From Pseudonocardia abyssalis (GTDB taxonomy: Bacteria > Actinomycetota > Actinomycetes > Mycobacteriales > Pseudonocardiaceae), in contig NZ_JADQDK010000001.1 in assembly GCF_019263705.2 (NCBI RefSeq), forward strand, positions 3,162,001 through 3,226,000: a stretch of 64,000 nt of DNA, written 5' to 3'. Within the stretch, counting starts at the first letter, position 1. The number at the start of each line of letters is the position of its first letter. A program made the position numbers and the translations under genes. Under the pieces are notes generated by a model. It searched no databases, was not told the origin of the DNA, and was given only the letters and a program-made list of their open reading frames with translations. Below, piece by piece: positions 19,272 to 28,038 of the stretch.

Positions 19272-19544
19272 TCAGGCCTTCCCCCAGCCCGCGGCCAGCT
19301 CGGAGATCCGCGCGGCGTGGTCGCGGGCCGCGGCCGCCGGGTCCTCGGCCCGGCCCGCCGCCACCCCGATCAGGAAGGCGGTGACCGGGGCCCCGGGACG
19401 GCTGACGCCGTGGGCGACGTCGGCCGTCAGGTCGAGAACCATGTCGACGATCCCGACGGAGTCGACCACGCCCTCCAGACCCAGCTCCCGCGACACCGCG
19501 GTGACCCACTCGGACAGGGCGTTCGCATCAGGGCTTCCAGTCAC
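19272..19544 (-). CDS. DUF6457-type small protein
   Basis: The 90-residue, all-helical acidic protein has LSEWVTAVSRELGLEG near its start and VTAFLIGVAAGRA in the middle. This matches small actinobacterial proteins (DUF6457) that are often coded beside, or fused to, molybdenum-cofactor MobA-like proteins. No such neighbour is present here. It is convergent with the PPOX gene with a three-base gap. Confidence 0.75.
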   Translation of the reverse strand: MTGSPDANALSEWVTAVSRELGLEGVVDSVGIVDMVLDLTADVAHGVSRPGAPVTAFLIGVAAGRAEDPAAAARDHAARISELAAGWGKA

Positions 19545-19559
19545 GACGCCGACCGTAGC

Positions 19560-19700
19560 TCACCCGGCGAACAGCGCCGGGATCTTGACGATCAGCTGGA
19601 ACAGGCCGTACGCGAACGGCACCACCACCCACAGCCAGGCCAGGACGATCAGGACGTAGAACAGCGGGCTGCGGCTGCCCGCCCTGCCGAGGGTCGTCAT
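19560..19700 (-). CDS. MFS transporter small subunit
   Basis: This 46-residue protein has one transmembrane helix (about 14-37, FYVLIVLAWLWVVVPFAYGL) and a short polar start. Its ATG overlaps the stop of the OFA-family transporter gene by four bases (ATGA). Such tiny proteins are known as the small subunit next to OFA-type permeases, and the coupling suggests joint assembly in the membrane. Confidence 0.8.
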   Translation of the reverse strand: MTTLGRAGSRSPLFYVLIVLAWLWVVVPFAYGLFQLIVKIPALFAG

Positions 19701-21094
19701 GCCTGCGCTCCTGCCGTGGTGGTGGCCTTGTCGTCGGCTGCGGGTTCGTGGTGCTTCGGGTCGACCGGCTTGATCAGCTCGTTGCAGACGAACGCGATCA
19801 CCAGCAGCCCGATCATGATCGAGAAAGCCAGCGTGTACCGCCCCGGACCCTCGACGCCCGCGGCGATCTGCGCGTCGGCGATCGCGTTGACGATCACCGG
19901 TCCGAGCACGCCCGCCGTGGACCACGCGGTGAGCAGCCGGCCGTGGATCGCACCGACCTGGTAGGTACCGAAGAGGTCGCGCAGGTAGGCGGGCACGGTG
20001 GCGAACCCGGCGCCGTAGAAGGACAGGATGAACAGCGCGCTGATCAGGAAGACGACGCGGTTCGAGTTGGTTGTCAGCGTGATCAGCAGGTACAGGAGCG
20101 CGCCGACGCCCAGGTAGATCCGGTACATGTTCTTGCGGCCCAGCACGTCCGACAGCGAGGACCACAGGATCCGGCCGAGCGCGTTGGCCAGCGACAGGAT
20201 CGCGACGAACCCGGCCGCCGACGCGGCGATCGTCTCGGCCGGGCTGGAGTCGCGGAAGAAGTCCTGGAAGATCGGCGAGGCGCGCTCCAGGATGCCGATG
20301 CCCGCGGTGACGTTGAAGCACAGCACGACCCAGAGCAGCCAGAACTGCGGCGTCTTGATCGCGTTGGCCGCCGACACGTTGGCGGTGCTGATCAGCGAGC
20401 CGGTCTTCTGCTTCGACGGCTCCCAGCCCGCGGGCTTCCAGTCCGGTGCGGGCACGCGGATCAGCAGCCAGCCGACGGACATGAACACCGCGTAGATCAG
20501 GCCCATCACGAGGAACGTCCGGCCGACGCCGCCGGCCTGCGCACCGTCGCCGGAGCCGCCGAACGCGCCGAGCAGCGAGGTCGTCAGCGGGGTCGCGATG
20601 AGCGCGCCGCCACCGAAGCCCATGATCGCGATACCGGTGGACAGGCCCGGCCGGTCCGGGAACCACTTGATCAGCGTGGACACGGGCGAGATGTAGCCGA
20701 CGCCCAGGCCGATGCCGCCGACGAACCCGTACCCGACGACGACCAGCCAGAACTGGCCGAGGTACATGCCGAGCGCGGAGATCAGGAACCCGGCGACGAA
20801 GCACGAGGAGGCGACGACCATCGCCCAGCGCGGCCCGTTCGCATCGACCTTGGTGCCGAACAGCGCGGCCGAGAGCCCCAGCATGATGATGCCGAGGGTG
20901 AACGGCAACGCGCTGAGCACGCCCGCGCTCGGGTTGCCGGCCAGGATCGTGTCGGCCAGCGGCGTCTTGAACACGCTCCAGGCGTAGGCCTGGCCGATCG
21001 CCAGGTGGATCGACAGCGCGGCCGGCGGGACGAGCCAGCGGCTCCATCCCGGCGGAGCGACGATCCGTTCGCGTTGCAGGAACCCCGCTGCCAT
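19697..21094 (-). CDS. OFA (oxalate/formate antiporter-like) family MFS transporter
   Basis: The permease of about 465 residues has 12 predicted helices and the OFA-type N terminus LSIHLAIGQAYAWSVFKTPL. I chose the second ATG (MAAGFLQRER) because AAGGGG lies seven bases upstream; an ATG at 21112 would add six residues. The OFA family exchanges oxalate, formate, lactate or pyruvate. No oxalate-degrading genes are nearby, so a general monocarboxylate role is equally likely. It is coupled to the small-subunit gene. Confidence 0.88.
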   Translation of the reverse strand: MAAGFLQRERIVAPPGWSRWLVPPAALSIHLAIGQAYAWSVFKTPLADTILAGNPSAGVLSALPFTLGIIMLGLSAALFGTKVDANGPRWAMVVASSCFVAGFLISALGMYLGQFWLVVVGYGFVGGIGLGVGYISPVSTLIKWFPDRPGLSTGIAIMGFGGGALIATPLTTSLLGAFGGSGDGAQAGGVGRTFLVMGLIYAVFMSVGWLLIRVPAPDWKPAGWEPSKQKTGSLISTANVSAANAIKTPQFWLLWVVLCFNVTAGIGILERASPIFQDFFRDSSPAETIAASAAGFVAILSLANALGRILWSSLSDVLGRKNMYRIYLGVGALLYLLITLTTNSNRVVFLISALFILSFYGAGFATVPAYLRDLFGTYQVGAIHGRLLTAWSTAGVLGPVIVNAIADAQIAAGVEGPGRYTLAFSIMIGLLVIAFVCNELIKPVDPKHHEPAADDKATTTAGAQA

Positions 21095-21171
21095 CGTCTG
21101 CCCCTTAGTCATGCGTCACCGCTGAACCGGGGGTGAACGTAAGTCGGGGCACCGGGCGCCGCAACCGCAGA

Positions 21172-21202
21172 ACGCCGGCCCCGATTGATCCGGGACCGGC
21201 GT
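21172..21202 (-). terminator. clpX terminator hairpin
   Basis: A 12-bp stem with one mismatch (21172-21183 with 21191-21202) closes a 7-base loop, 22 bp past the clpX stop codon. It lies between clpX and the OFA transporter gene and probably ends clpX transcription. Confidence 0.7.
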
Positions 21203-21224
21203 GTCGCGCGGTGCAGTCGGGCGG

Positions 21225-22508
21225 TTACGCCGAGCGGTCGCGGCGGGGCTCGCGACGGGCCGGGGTACGCGGCACGATCGTCGGGTTGACGTTGCTGCGT
21301 ACCGTCTGCTCGGTGACGACGACCTTGGCGACGTCGTCGCGGCTCGGGATGTCGTACATCACGGGGAGGAGGACCTCCTCCATGATCGCGCGCAGCCCGC
21401 GGGCCCCGGTGCCGCGCAGGATGGCCTGGTCGGCCACCGCCTCCAGCGCGTCGTCGGTGAACTCGAGCTCCACGCCGTCCATCTCGAACAGCTTGTAGTA
21501 CTGCTTCACGAGCGCGTTGCGGGGCTCGGTCAGGATCTTGACCAGGGCCTCCTTGTCGAGCGACGTCACCGAGGCGACGACCGGCAGGCGGCCGATGAAC
21601 TCGGGGATGAGGCCGAACTTGATGAGGTCCTCGGGCATGGTGTCGCCGAAGCTCTCGGCCGACTCCAGGTCGTTCTTCGAGCGGATCTCCGCACCGAAGC
21701 CCAGACCGCGACGCCCGACCCGGTCACCGATGATCTTCTCCAGGCCCGCGAAGGCACCGGCCACGATGAACAGCACGTTCGTCGTGTCGATCTGGATGAA
21801 CTCCTGGTGCGGGTGCTTGCGGCCGCCCTGCGGCGGGACGCTCGCGGTGGTTCCCTCGAGGATCTTCAGCAGCGCCTGCTGCACACCCTCGCCGGACACG
21901 TCGCGCGTGATCGACGGGTTCTCGCTCTTGCGGGCGATCTTGTCGACCTCGTCGATGTAGATGATGCCGGTCTCGGCGCGCTTGACGTCGTAGTCGGCCG
22001 CCTGGATCAGCTTCAGGAGGATGTTCTCGACGTCCTCGCCGACGTACCCGGCCTCGGTGAGGGCGGTGGCGTCGGCGATGGCGAACGGGACGTTCAGCAG
22101 CTTCGCGAGCGTCTGCGCGAGGTAGGTCTTGCCGCAGCCCGTGGGGCCGAGCATGAGGATGTTGGACTTCGACAGCTCGACGCCGTCGCCGTCGGGACCG
22201 CGACCCTTGTCGCCGGCCTGGATGCGCTTGTAGTGGTTGTAGACCGCCACCGAGAGCGTGCGCTTCGTGCGGCTCTGACCCACCACGTACTGGTCGAGGA
22301 ACTCGTGGATCTCGGCGGGCTTCGGCAGCTCGTCGAGCTTCACCTCACCGGCCTCGGCCAGCTCTTCCTCGATGATCTCGTTGCAGAGATCGATGCACTC
22401 GTCGCAGATGTAGACGCCAGGTCCGGCGATCAGTTTCTTGACCTGCTTCTGGCTCTTGCCGCAGAACGAGCACTTGAGCAGGTCACCGCCATCACCGATG
22501 CGTGCCAT
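21225..22508 (-). CDS. clpX: ATP-dependent Clp protease ATP-binding subunit ClpX
   Basis: ClpX is the AAA+ unfoldase that feeds substrates into ClpP. The 427-residue protein starts at ATG ([11 protein letters not shown]) and has the N-terminal zinc-binding domain with Cys13, Cys16, Cys35 and Cys38, Walker A GPTGCGKT (121-128), pore loop GYVG (154-157), Walker [11 protein letters not shown] (181-190) and sensor-2 region [10 protein letters not shown]. Longer upstream frames lack conserved sequence. It sits just downstream of clpP1-clpP2 but is separated from them by 177 bp and a hairpin, so it has its own promoter. Confidence 0.97.
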   Translation of the reverse strand: MARIGDGGDLLKCSFCGKSQKQVKKLIAGPGVYICDECIDLCNEIIEEELAEAGEVKLDELPKPAEIHEFLDQYVVGQSRTKRTLSVAVYNHYKRIQAGDKGRGPDGDGVELSKSNILMLGPTGCGKTYLAQTLAKLLNVPFAIADATALTEAGYVGEDVENILLKLIQAADYDVKRAETGIIYIDEVDKIARKSENPSITRDVSGEGVQQALLKILEGTTASVPPQGGRKHPHQEFIQIDTTNVLFIVAGAFAGLEKIIGDRVGRRGLGFGAEIRSKNDLESAESFGDTMPEDLIKFGLIPEFIGRLPVVASVTSLDKEALVKILTEPRNALVKQYYKLFEMDGVELEFTDDALEAVADQAILRGTGARGLRAIMEEVLLPVMYDIPSRDDVAKVVVTEQTVRSNVNPTIVPRTPARREPRRDRSA

Positions 22509-22628
22509 GAGTGCAGACCCCAGTCCCATCTGGCGCGTCCTGGGTCGGACACGCCCTCGTGACGGTACCCGCCCGACCCGTCCCCGGGGGAGCACCACGG
22601 TGCTCCGATTCGGCGACGTGTCGGCGGA

Positions 22629-22664
22629 CGGTCGGTACCGGGCGTAGGAACCCGGTACCGACCG
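22629..22664 (-). terminator. terminator of the clpP1-clpP2 operon
   Basis: A perfect 14-bp stem (22629-22642 with 22651-22664) closes an 8-base loop, 21 bp after the clpP2 stop codon. It is the strongest hairpin in the clp region and separates the protease operon from clpX. Confidence 0.8.
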
Positions 22665-22685
22665 GGTGGTGCAGCCGACCCGGTT

Positions 22686-23327
22686 CTAGGCGGCGGAGAG
22701 CTTGCGGCTCTGGATGATCTCGTCGACGATCCCGTACTCCTTGGCCTCGACGGCCGTGAGGATCTTGTCCCGCTCGACGTCGAGGCGGACCTGCTCCTCG
22801 CTCTTGCCGGTGTGCTTGGCGAGCGTGGCCTCCATCAGCTTGCGCACCCGCGAGATCTCCGCGGCCTGGATCTCGAGGTCCGAGACCTGGCCGTAGGTGC
22901 CCTCGGTGGCGGGCTGGTGGATCAGGACCCGTGCGTTCTGCACCGCGAGGCGACGCCCCGGGGTGCCGGCGGCGAGCAGGACGGCCGCGGCCGACGCGGC
23001 CTGCCCCAGGCAGACCGTCTGGATGTCGGGGCGGATGAACTGCATGGTGTCGTAGATCGCCATCAACGACGTGAAAGACCCGCCGGGCGAGTTGATGTAC
23101 ATGCTGATCTCACGGTCCGGGTCGGCCGACTCGAGGCACAGCAGCTGCGCCATCACGTCGTTGGCCGACGCGTCGTCGATCTGCACGCCGAGGAAGATGA
23201 TGCGCTCCTCGAACAGCTTGTTGTACGGGTTCGACTCCTTGACCCCGTAGCTGGTGCGCTCGACGAACGAGGGCAGGACGTACCTGCTCTGCGGAGAGTG
23301 GAACTGGCTCCCGCTGTTGATCGTCAC
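22686..23327 (-). CDS. clpP2: ATP-dependent Clp protease proteolytic subunit ClpP2
   Basis: The 213-residue serine peptidase has the catalytic triad Ser112 (GQAASAAAV), His137 (VLIHQPA) and Asp187 (ERDKIL), plus the handle helix expected of ClpP. The N-terminal part ([20 protein letters not shown]) is typical of actinobacterial ClpP2, which forms a mixed tetradecamer with ClpP1. The GTG start overlaps the clpP1 stop by four bases (GTGA), supporting balanced coupled synthesis. Confidence 0.96.
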   Translation of the reverse strand: MTINSGSQFHSPQSRYVLPSFVERTSYGVKESNPYNKLFEERIIFLGVQIDDASANDVMAQLLCLESADPDREISMYINSPGGSFTSLMAIYDTMQFIRPDIQTVCLGQAASAAAVLLAAGTPGRRLAVQNARVLIHQPATEGTYGQVSDLEIQAAEISRVRKLMEATLAKHTGKSEEQVRLDVERDKILTAVEAKEYGIVDEIIQSRKLSAA

Positions 23328-23962
23328 TTCGTGCTCCCGTTGCCGTTGCTCTCGGCCTCGACGCCGATGCTCTCGTTGCCGTCGGGCAACTGCCCGGCGC
23401 GCGCGATGACGTGGTCGACGAAGCCGTACTCCTTGGCCTCGGGGGCCCGGAACCACCGGTCGCGCTCGGAGTCGGCCGTGACCTTCTCGACCGTCTGACC
23501 CGTGTGCTCGGCGATCAGCTCGGCGAGCTCGCGCTTGAGCAGCCGCGACTGCTCCGCCTGGATCACGATGTCGGACTCCTGACCACCCACGCCGGACGAC
23601 GGCTGGTGCATCATGATCCGCGCGTGCGGCAGGGCGTAGCGCTTGCCCCGCGCACCCGCCGAGAGCAGGAACTGCCCCATCGAGGCCGCCAGCCCCATCG
23701 CGAACGTCGCGACGTCGCAGGGCACGAACTCCATGGTGTCGAAGATGGCCATCCCGGCCGACACCGAGCCGCCGGGCGAGTTGATGTAGAGCTGGATGTC
23801 GGCGTTGGGGTCCTCCGCCGAGAGCAGCAACATCTGCGCAGCGATGCGGTTGGCGATGTCGTCGTCGACCTGCTGGCCGAGCACGATGATCCGCTGCTGC
23901 AGCAACCGCTCGTAGACCGAGTCCGACAGCGTCAGCGACGCCGGCGCTCCGCCGCGTCGCAT
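23324..23962 (-). CDS. clpP1: ATP-dependent Clp protease proteolytic subunit ClpP1
   Basis: The first subunit of the hetero-oligomeric Clp protease is 212 residues long from the chosen ATG ([20 protein letters not shown]), which has CGGAG five bases upstream and fits the length of mycobacterial ClpP1. A GTG at 24016 would add 18 residues. The catalytic Ser94 (GLAASMGQ) and His119 (IMMHQP) are present. It is the first gene of the clpP1-clpP2 operon and lies 168 bp downstream of tig in the same orientation. Confidence 0.95.
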   Translation of the reverse strand: MRRGGAPASLTLSDSVYERLLQQRIIVLGQQVDDDIANRIAAQMLLLSAEDPNADIQLYINSPGGSVSAGMAIFDTMEFVPCDVATFAMGLAASMGQFLLSAGARGKRYALPHARIMMHQPSSGVGGQESDIVIQAEQSRLLKRELAELIAEHTGQTVEKVTADSERDRWFRAPEAKEYGFVDHVIARAGQLPDGNESIGVEAESNGNGSTK

Positions 23963-24067
23963 GTCGGCTCCGAGGAGACGGTCCGCGGTACGCGAACCGG
24001 TTTCGTGGGTCCTCACTTCACCCTGCCTTCTGCTGTTCAGCTCGCGTGTTCGTCCTGGCCGACCCTA

Positions 24068-24093
24068 CGCGGACGGGCGTCGTGCCCGCCGCG
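24068..24093 (-). terminator. hairpin between tig and clpP1
   Basis: Sequences at 24068-24078 and 24084-24093 form a G/C-rich stem with a bulge. It sits about 40 bp after the tig stop codon and could end tig transcription; the imperfect stem makes this uncertain. Confidence 0.35.
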
Positions 24094-24130
24094 TTCGGAC
24101 CGGTTGTTCGCTCTGGGCGTGTTGCCCGGC

Positions 24131-25612
24131 TCAGGAGCTGCCGGATGCCTTGTCCTCGGTGGACTCCGCGGCGTCCGCCTCGGGGGCCTCGACCTCGGCG
24201 GCGTCGGCCTCGGCGGCGTCGGCCTCGGCGGCGTCCTCGGTCTCGACGACCTCGCCGGGCACCTCGGTGACCTCGATGCCGTCGTCCTCGTCGCCGAGGA
24301 GGTCGGACAGGTCGATCGTGGCGCCGGACGCGTCGGTGACGGTGGCCGCGCGGACCGCGGCGATCAGGGCCTTGGTGCGGCGCACGTCGGCGTAGATCGC
24401 GCCGAGCTGACCGGCCTCCTGGATGCGGCGCACGAACTCCTCGGGCGGCATCCGGTACTGCTGGGCCTGGTAGACGATGCGCTCGGTGAGCTCCTGGTCG
24501 TTGACACTGACCTGCTCGGCGTCGGCGAGCGCGTCGAGGACGAGGCGGGTGCGGACCGACTTCTCGGCCTCCTCGCGGGTCTCCGCGTCGAACTGCTCGC
24601 GGCTGCTGCCGTCGCTCTCGAGCTGCGCGGCGAACTTCTCCTCGTCGTGCTCGAAGCCGTGGATCGCGTCGTGCGTGGTGGACTCGACCTCGGCGGCGAC
24701 GATGCTCTCCGGCAGCGGCACCTCGGTGCCGTCGACCAGCGCGTCGAGCACCTTGTCGCGGGCCTGGGAGACCTGCTCCATGCGCTTGACGCGGGCCATG
24801 CGCTCGCGCAGGTCGGCGGTGAGCTCGTCGAGCGAGTCGAACTCGCTGGCCAGCTGCGCGAACTCGTCGTCGGCGTCGGGGAGCGTGCGCTCCTTGACCG
24901 CGGTGACCTTGACGGTGACCTCGGCGTCCTTGTCGGCGTACTCGCCGGCCACGAGCTTCGTGGTGAAGGTCTTCTCGTCGTCGGCCGACATGCCCTGCAC
25001 GGCCTCGTCGAGGCCGTCGATCAGGCCGCCCTGGCCCACCTGGTAGGAGAACCCGCTGGTGGTGGCCTCCTCGACGGCGACGCCGTCGACGGTGGCGGAC
25101 AGGTCGATCAGCACGAAGTCGTCGGTGGCCGCGGCCCGGTCGACGCCCGCGAGCGTGCCGAAGCGCGCGCGCAGGTTCTCCAGCTGCTCGTCGACGTCGG
25201 CGTCGGTGACCTCGACGTCGTCGACGGTGACGGTGAGGGTGTCGAGCTCGGGCAGCGTCAGCTCGGGGCGGACGTCGACCTCGGCGGTGAACGAGAGGTG
25301 CTCGCCGTCGGCGATCTCGGTGACCTCGATGTCCGGGCGCCCGATGGGCGTGACCTTCTCCTCGGCCGCGGAGACGGCCTCGGAGTACTTGGTCGGGACG
25401 GCGGCGTTGACGACCTCGTCGAGGACGACACCCCGGCCGAGGCGCGCCTCGATGATCCGCGCGGGGACCTTGCCCTTGCGGAACCCGGGTACGGAGACCT
25501 GCTGCGCGATCTTCTTGTACGCACGGTCGAAGTCCGGCTTGAGCTCGTCGAAGGGCACCTCGACGGCGATCCGGACCCGCGTCGGGCTCAGGCGCTCAAC
25601 GGTGCTCTTCAC
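24131..25612 (-). CDS. tig: trigger factor (ribosome-associated chaperone and prolyl isomerase)
   Basis: Trigger factor binds ribosomal protein L23 at the tunnel exit and helps nascent chains fold. The 493-residue product starts at GTG (MKSTVERLSPTRVRI). Its N-terminal ribosome-binding domain holds the signature VPGFRKGKVPARII, followed by the FKBP-type isomerase domain (about 150-245) and the helical C-terminal arms. The last 45 residues are an acidic Ala/Glu/Asp repeat tail (units of EADAA), longer than in E. coli. Its position next to clpP1 is the classical tig-clpP-clpX arrangement. Confidence 0.96.
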   Translation of the reverse strand: MKSTVERLSPTRVRIAVEVPFDELKPDFDRAYKKIAQQVSVPGFRKGKVPARIIEARLGRGVVLDEVVNAAVPTKYSEAVSAAEEKVTPIGRPDIEVTEIADGEHLSFTAEVDVRPELTLPELDTLTVTVDDVEVTDADVDEQLENLRARFGTLAGVDRAAATDDFVLIDLSATVDGVAVEEATTSGFSYQVGQGGLIDGLDEAVQGMSADDEKTFTTKLVAGEYADKDAEVTVKVTAVKERTLPDADDEFAQLASEFDSLDELTADLRERMARVKRMEQVSQARDKVLDALVDGTEVPLPESIVAAEVESTTHDAIHGFEHDEEKFAAQLESDGSSREQFDAETREEAEKSVRTRLVLDALADAEQVSVNDQELTERIVYQAQQYRMPPEEFVRRIQEAGQLGAIYADVRRTKALIAAVRAATVTDASGATIDLSDLLGDEDDGIEVTEVPGEVVETEDAAEADAAEADAAEVEAPEADAAESTEDKASGSS

Positions 25613-25742
25613 GATCGGCTCTTCACGGTGGGGATACTCCTCATTCTGCGGAACACAGACGCGATTGCGGCACGTACGACGCCGTGCCGACGGCATTCCG
25701 AGCGAGTCTAGGTGAGAGGGCCTCCGGCCGTTCGCCCGGCCG

Positions 25743-26066
25743 CTACAGGGCGGGGGCGGCGGCGAGTGCGGGCACGACGTCGGAGAACGTGACGTCGACC
25801 GGCACCGGGCCCAGCACCCCGCGCACGGCGGCGGCCAGCTCGTCGGCCAACTGCGGCAGCGGGACGCCCAGGCGGGCGACGACGGCGATCTCGACGGACT
25901 CGGCGCCGACGCCGAGCCGGACGCCGTCGACGCGCGCGCGTCCGGGGAGGTGCGAGGTGACAGTGCCCCAGGGGCCGCCGTCGAGGCGGGCGACACCGGG
26001 GTGGGCGGCCACGGCCGCGGCCACGGCGCGGGCCGTCGCGGCGACGGGATCGGGCGGGCGGGTCAC
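25743..26066 (-). CDS. small Asp23/Gls24-like protein
   Basis: The 107-residue product from a GTG (MTRPPDPVAATARAVAAAV) has the shape of an Asp23 (alkaline-shock, DUF322) domain: an N-terminal helix, GVARLDGGPWGTV, a central strand VEIAVVARLGVPL and helix QLADELAAAVRGVLG ending in VPVDVTFSDVV. Two more genes with Asp23-like domains lie 1-2 kb to the right on the other strand, so this is probably part of the same envelope-stress group. It is not close enough to a characterised protein to give a function. Confidence 0.65.
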   Translation of the reverse strand: MTRPPDPVAATARAVAAAVAAHPGVARLDGGPWGTVTSHLPGRARVDGVRLGVGAESVEIAVVARLGVPLPQLADELAAAVRGVLGPVPVDVTFSDVVPALAAAPAL

Positions 26067-26106
26067 GTCGTCACGATAGTCCGGACCGGACCCTTCCGGG
26101 CATGTC

Positions 26107-26145
26107 GGAGGACGGCCCACCGCGTACAGCGGCGGGCCGTCCTCC
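26107..26145 (-). terminator. terminator after the CsbD-like gene
   Basis: A 17-bp stem with one mismatch (26107-26123 with 26129-26145) closes a 5-base loop, starting 13 bp after the stop codon of the CsbD-like gene. This is a strong intrinsic-type hairpin without a U-run. Confidence 0.75.
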
Positions 26146-26158
26146 GTACCGTCGCGGC

Positions 26159-26362
26159 TCAGCTCTTGTCGCCCCTGAGCGTGTCGCCCAGGTTCGACGC
26201 GGCGTCCTTGACGGAGTCACCGGTCTGCTTCACGTTGCCGCTGAGCTGGTCCTTCCGGCCCTCGGCCTGGAGCTTCTCGTTGCCGGTCAGCTCGCCGACC
26301 TTCTCCTTGACCTCGCCGACGACCTCTTCGGCCTTGTGCTTGGCCTTGTCGATGAAGCTCAT
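26159..26362 (-). CDS. CsbD family stress-response protein
   Basis: The 67-residue hydrophilic protein (MSFIDKAKHKAEEVVGEVKE...) has the Lys/Glu-rich amphipathic pattern KEKVGELTGNEKLQAEGRKD typical of CsbD proteins, which in Bacillus belong to the sigma-B general stress regulon. It starts at ATG and is divergently arranged with the sigma factor gene across 139 bp, so it may be a target of that sigma factor; this is inference. Confidence 0.85.
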   Translation of the reverse strand: MSFIDKAKHKAEEVVGEVKEKVGELTGNEKLQAEGRKDQLSGNVKQTGDSVKDAASNLGDTLRGDKS

Positions 26363-26501
26363 CGCGTTTCCCTCTTCCGTCGGGGGACGTCGCGCGCCGA
26401 CCGGGTCGGGGGCGGCTACCGTGTCCCACTGGTGGTGAGACACCGCGCCGGCCACCGTCCTCACGGTGAGGCGCGTCACATGTCCACGGGATCGGAGTGC
26501 G

Positions 26502-27107
26502 GTGCAGGTGACCCGGGCCGACCTCGCCGTCGCCGCTCCCCCGGTCAGGGAGGCGCCGGTGCTCGACGAGCTCGACGTGCTCGACGAGCAGACGCTCGTC
26601 GTGCGTGCCCAGGAGGGCGACGCGCGGGCGTTCGAGACGCTGGCCCGTCGCCACCAGGACGCGCTCTACCGGCTCGCGGTGCGCGTGATGGGCGACCCGG
26701 CCGAGGCCGAGGACGCGCTGCAGGAGGCGCTGCTCGACGCGTGGCGGCGGATCGGCCGGTTCCGCGGCGAGTCGGCGTTCTCGACGTGGATGTACCGCAT
26801 CGTCACCAACCGCTGCCTGGGCATGCTGCGCAAGCGCCGCCCGATCCCGGTCGAGGAGGTCGAGGCGCCGGCCCCGGCGCACGACTCGCCCGAACGCGCC
26901 GCCGAGCGCGACGCCGGGATGGCCGCGCTGCACCGGGCCATCGCCGCCCTCCCCGACGACCTGCGCGTCTGCTGGGTGCTGCGGGAGATGGAGGGCCAGG
27001 GCTACACCGAGATCGCCGAGATCACCGGGGCCACCGAGGACGCCGTGCGCGGCCGGATCCACCGGGCCCGCACGAAGCTGGCGGGGGCGATGCGGTCATG
27101 GCGCTGA
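26502..27107 (+). CDS. ECF-type RNA polymerase sigma factor
   Basis: The protein of about 201 residues has sigma region 2 (FETLARRHQDALYRLAVRVM, then FSTWMYRIVTNRCLGMLRKR with the NRCL -10 recognition helix) and region 4 (ALPDDLRVCWVLREMEGQGY and a final helix-turn-helix), joined by a short linker. I chose a GTG at 26502 with GGAG five bases upstream; a GTG at 26466 is possible. The next gene overlaps by 10 bp and encodes an HxxxCxxC zinc anti-sigma-like region, the usual partner of such factors. Confidence 0.9.
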   Translation: MQVTRADLAVAAPPVREAPVLDELDVLDEQTLVVRAQEGDARAFETLARRHQDALYRLAVRVMGDPAEAEDALQEALLDAWRRIGRFRGESAFSTWMYRIVTNRCLGMLRKRRPIPVEEVEAPAPAHDSPERAAERDAGMAALHRAIAALPDDLRVCWVLREMEGQGYTEIAEITGATEDAVRGRIHRARTKLAGAMRSWR

Positions 27108-27676
27108 CCCCCGCACCCGATCCCGACGGGCGCCTGGCCTGCGGACGCGACGCCTCGGCGGTCTGGGACCGCGCCGCCGCGGGCGAGCCCGCAGACGCCC
27201 ACGAGCGCGACTGCCCGCACTGCACCGCGGCCGCCGCCGACGCCCGCGGCCTCGGCGCGCTGGTGCACCGCATGGCGCAGGAGCAGCCGGAGCCGCCGCC
27301 GTCGGTGCTGGACCGGGTGATGGTCGCCGTCCGCACCGAACTGCGCCCGCACGACGTCCTCACCCTGCCCTCCCCCCACGGCCCGGCACGGCTCTCGCGC
27401 GCCGCCGCGGCGTCGGTGCTGCGGCACACCGTCGACGCCATGTCGGGGGTGCGGGCGCGCAGCTGCCGGATCGAGCAGGTCACCGACACGTTCTCGGGCG
27501 AGCCGGGGCACGCCGCCGACGTGCGGATCACCGTCACCGCCCGGTTCGGCGTCGACCTCGCGTCGGTGACCGCCCGCGTGCGGCAGATGGTCGCCGCGGC
27601 GGGCGAGCAGGCGCTGGGCGTGCCGGTGCGGCGCGTCGACATCGAGGTCGTGGACGTGTTCGGGGGCGAATGGTGA
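27098..27676 (+). CDS. zinc anti-sigma-like protein fused to an Asp23 domain
   Basis: The 192-residue product begins with MALTPAPDPDGRLACGRDAS. The motif His35-x3-Cys39-x2-Cys42 (HERDCPHC) within a helical N-terminal part is the signature of ZAS zinc anti-sigma domains. The C-terminal half (about 75-190) carries an Asp23/DUF322-like domain: LRHTVDAMSGVRARS, ADVRITVTARFGVDL and VRRVDIEVVDVF. The gene overlaps the sigma gene by 10 bp. I infer that it holds the sigma factor and reports envelope state through the Asp23 part; no transmembrane helix is visible, unlike many anti-sigma factors. Confidence 0.75.
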   Translation: MALTPAPDPDGRLACGRDASAVWDRAAAGEPADAHERDCPHCTAAAADARGLGALVHRMAQEQPEPPPSVLDRVMVAVRTELRPHDVLTLPSPHGPARLSRAAAASVLRHTVDAMSGVRARSCRIEQVTDTFSGEPGHAADVRITVTARFGVDLASVTARVRQMVAAAGEQALGVPVRRVDIEVVDVFGGEW

Positions 27677-28038
27677 CCGGGACCCCGAAGGTCCGGGTGC
27701 GGGTGGGCGACGCGGTCGTCGCGCGGGTGGCGGCGCACCGCGCCCGCCGGGTCCCCGGCGTCGTCGCCCTGCGCGCCGATCTCACCCAGGCCCTGCTCGG
27801 CCTCGCCGACTCCGTCCTGCACCCCGACCGGGACACCGGGGCACTACCCGCCGACGGCGTGCACGCCGCGGTGCAGGACCACACCGCCGAGATCACGATC
27901 ACCCTCGCCACCCGGCTCGGCCACAACTGCCGCGACGTGGCGCAGGCCGTGCAGCGCGAGGTGGCCGCCGAGGTGGCCGCGTACACCGGCCTCGACGCGG
28001 TGGTGCGCGTCGTCGTCGCCGAGGTGCTGCTCGACTAG
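27670..28038 (+). CDS. Asp23/Gls24 family envelope stress protein
   Basis: The 122-residue protein starts at ATG (or the adjacent GTG) overlapping the stop of the upstream gene. It has the Asp23 layout with ARRVPGVVALRADLTQAL, a central strand AEITITLATRLGHNCRDVAQ, a helix VQREVAAEVAAYTGL and a final strand AVVRVVVAEVLL. In Gram-positive bacteria Asp23 proteins gather at the membrane through AmaP. It is the third gene of the sigma/anti-sigma operon and converges with the FhuF-like gene (overlap of four bases). Confidence 0.8.
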   Translation: MVTGTPKVRVRVGDAVVARVAAHRARRVPGVVALRADLTQALLGLADSVLHPDRDTGALPADGVHAAVQDHTAEITITLATRLGHNCRDVAQAVQREVAAEVAAYTGLDAVVRVVVAEVLLD

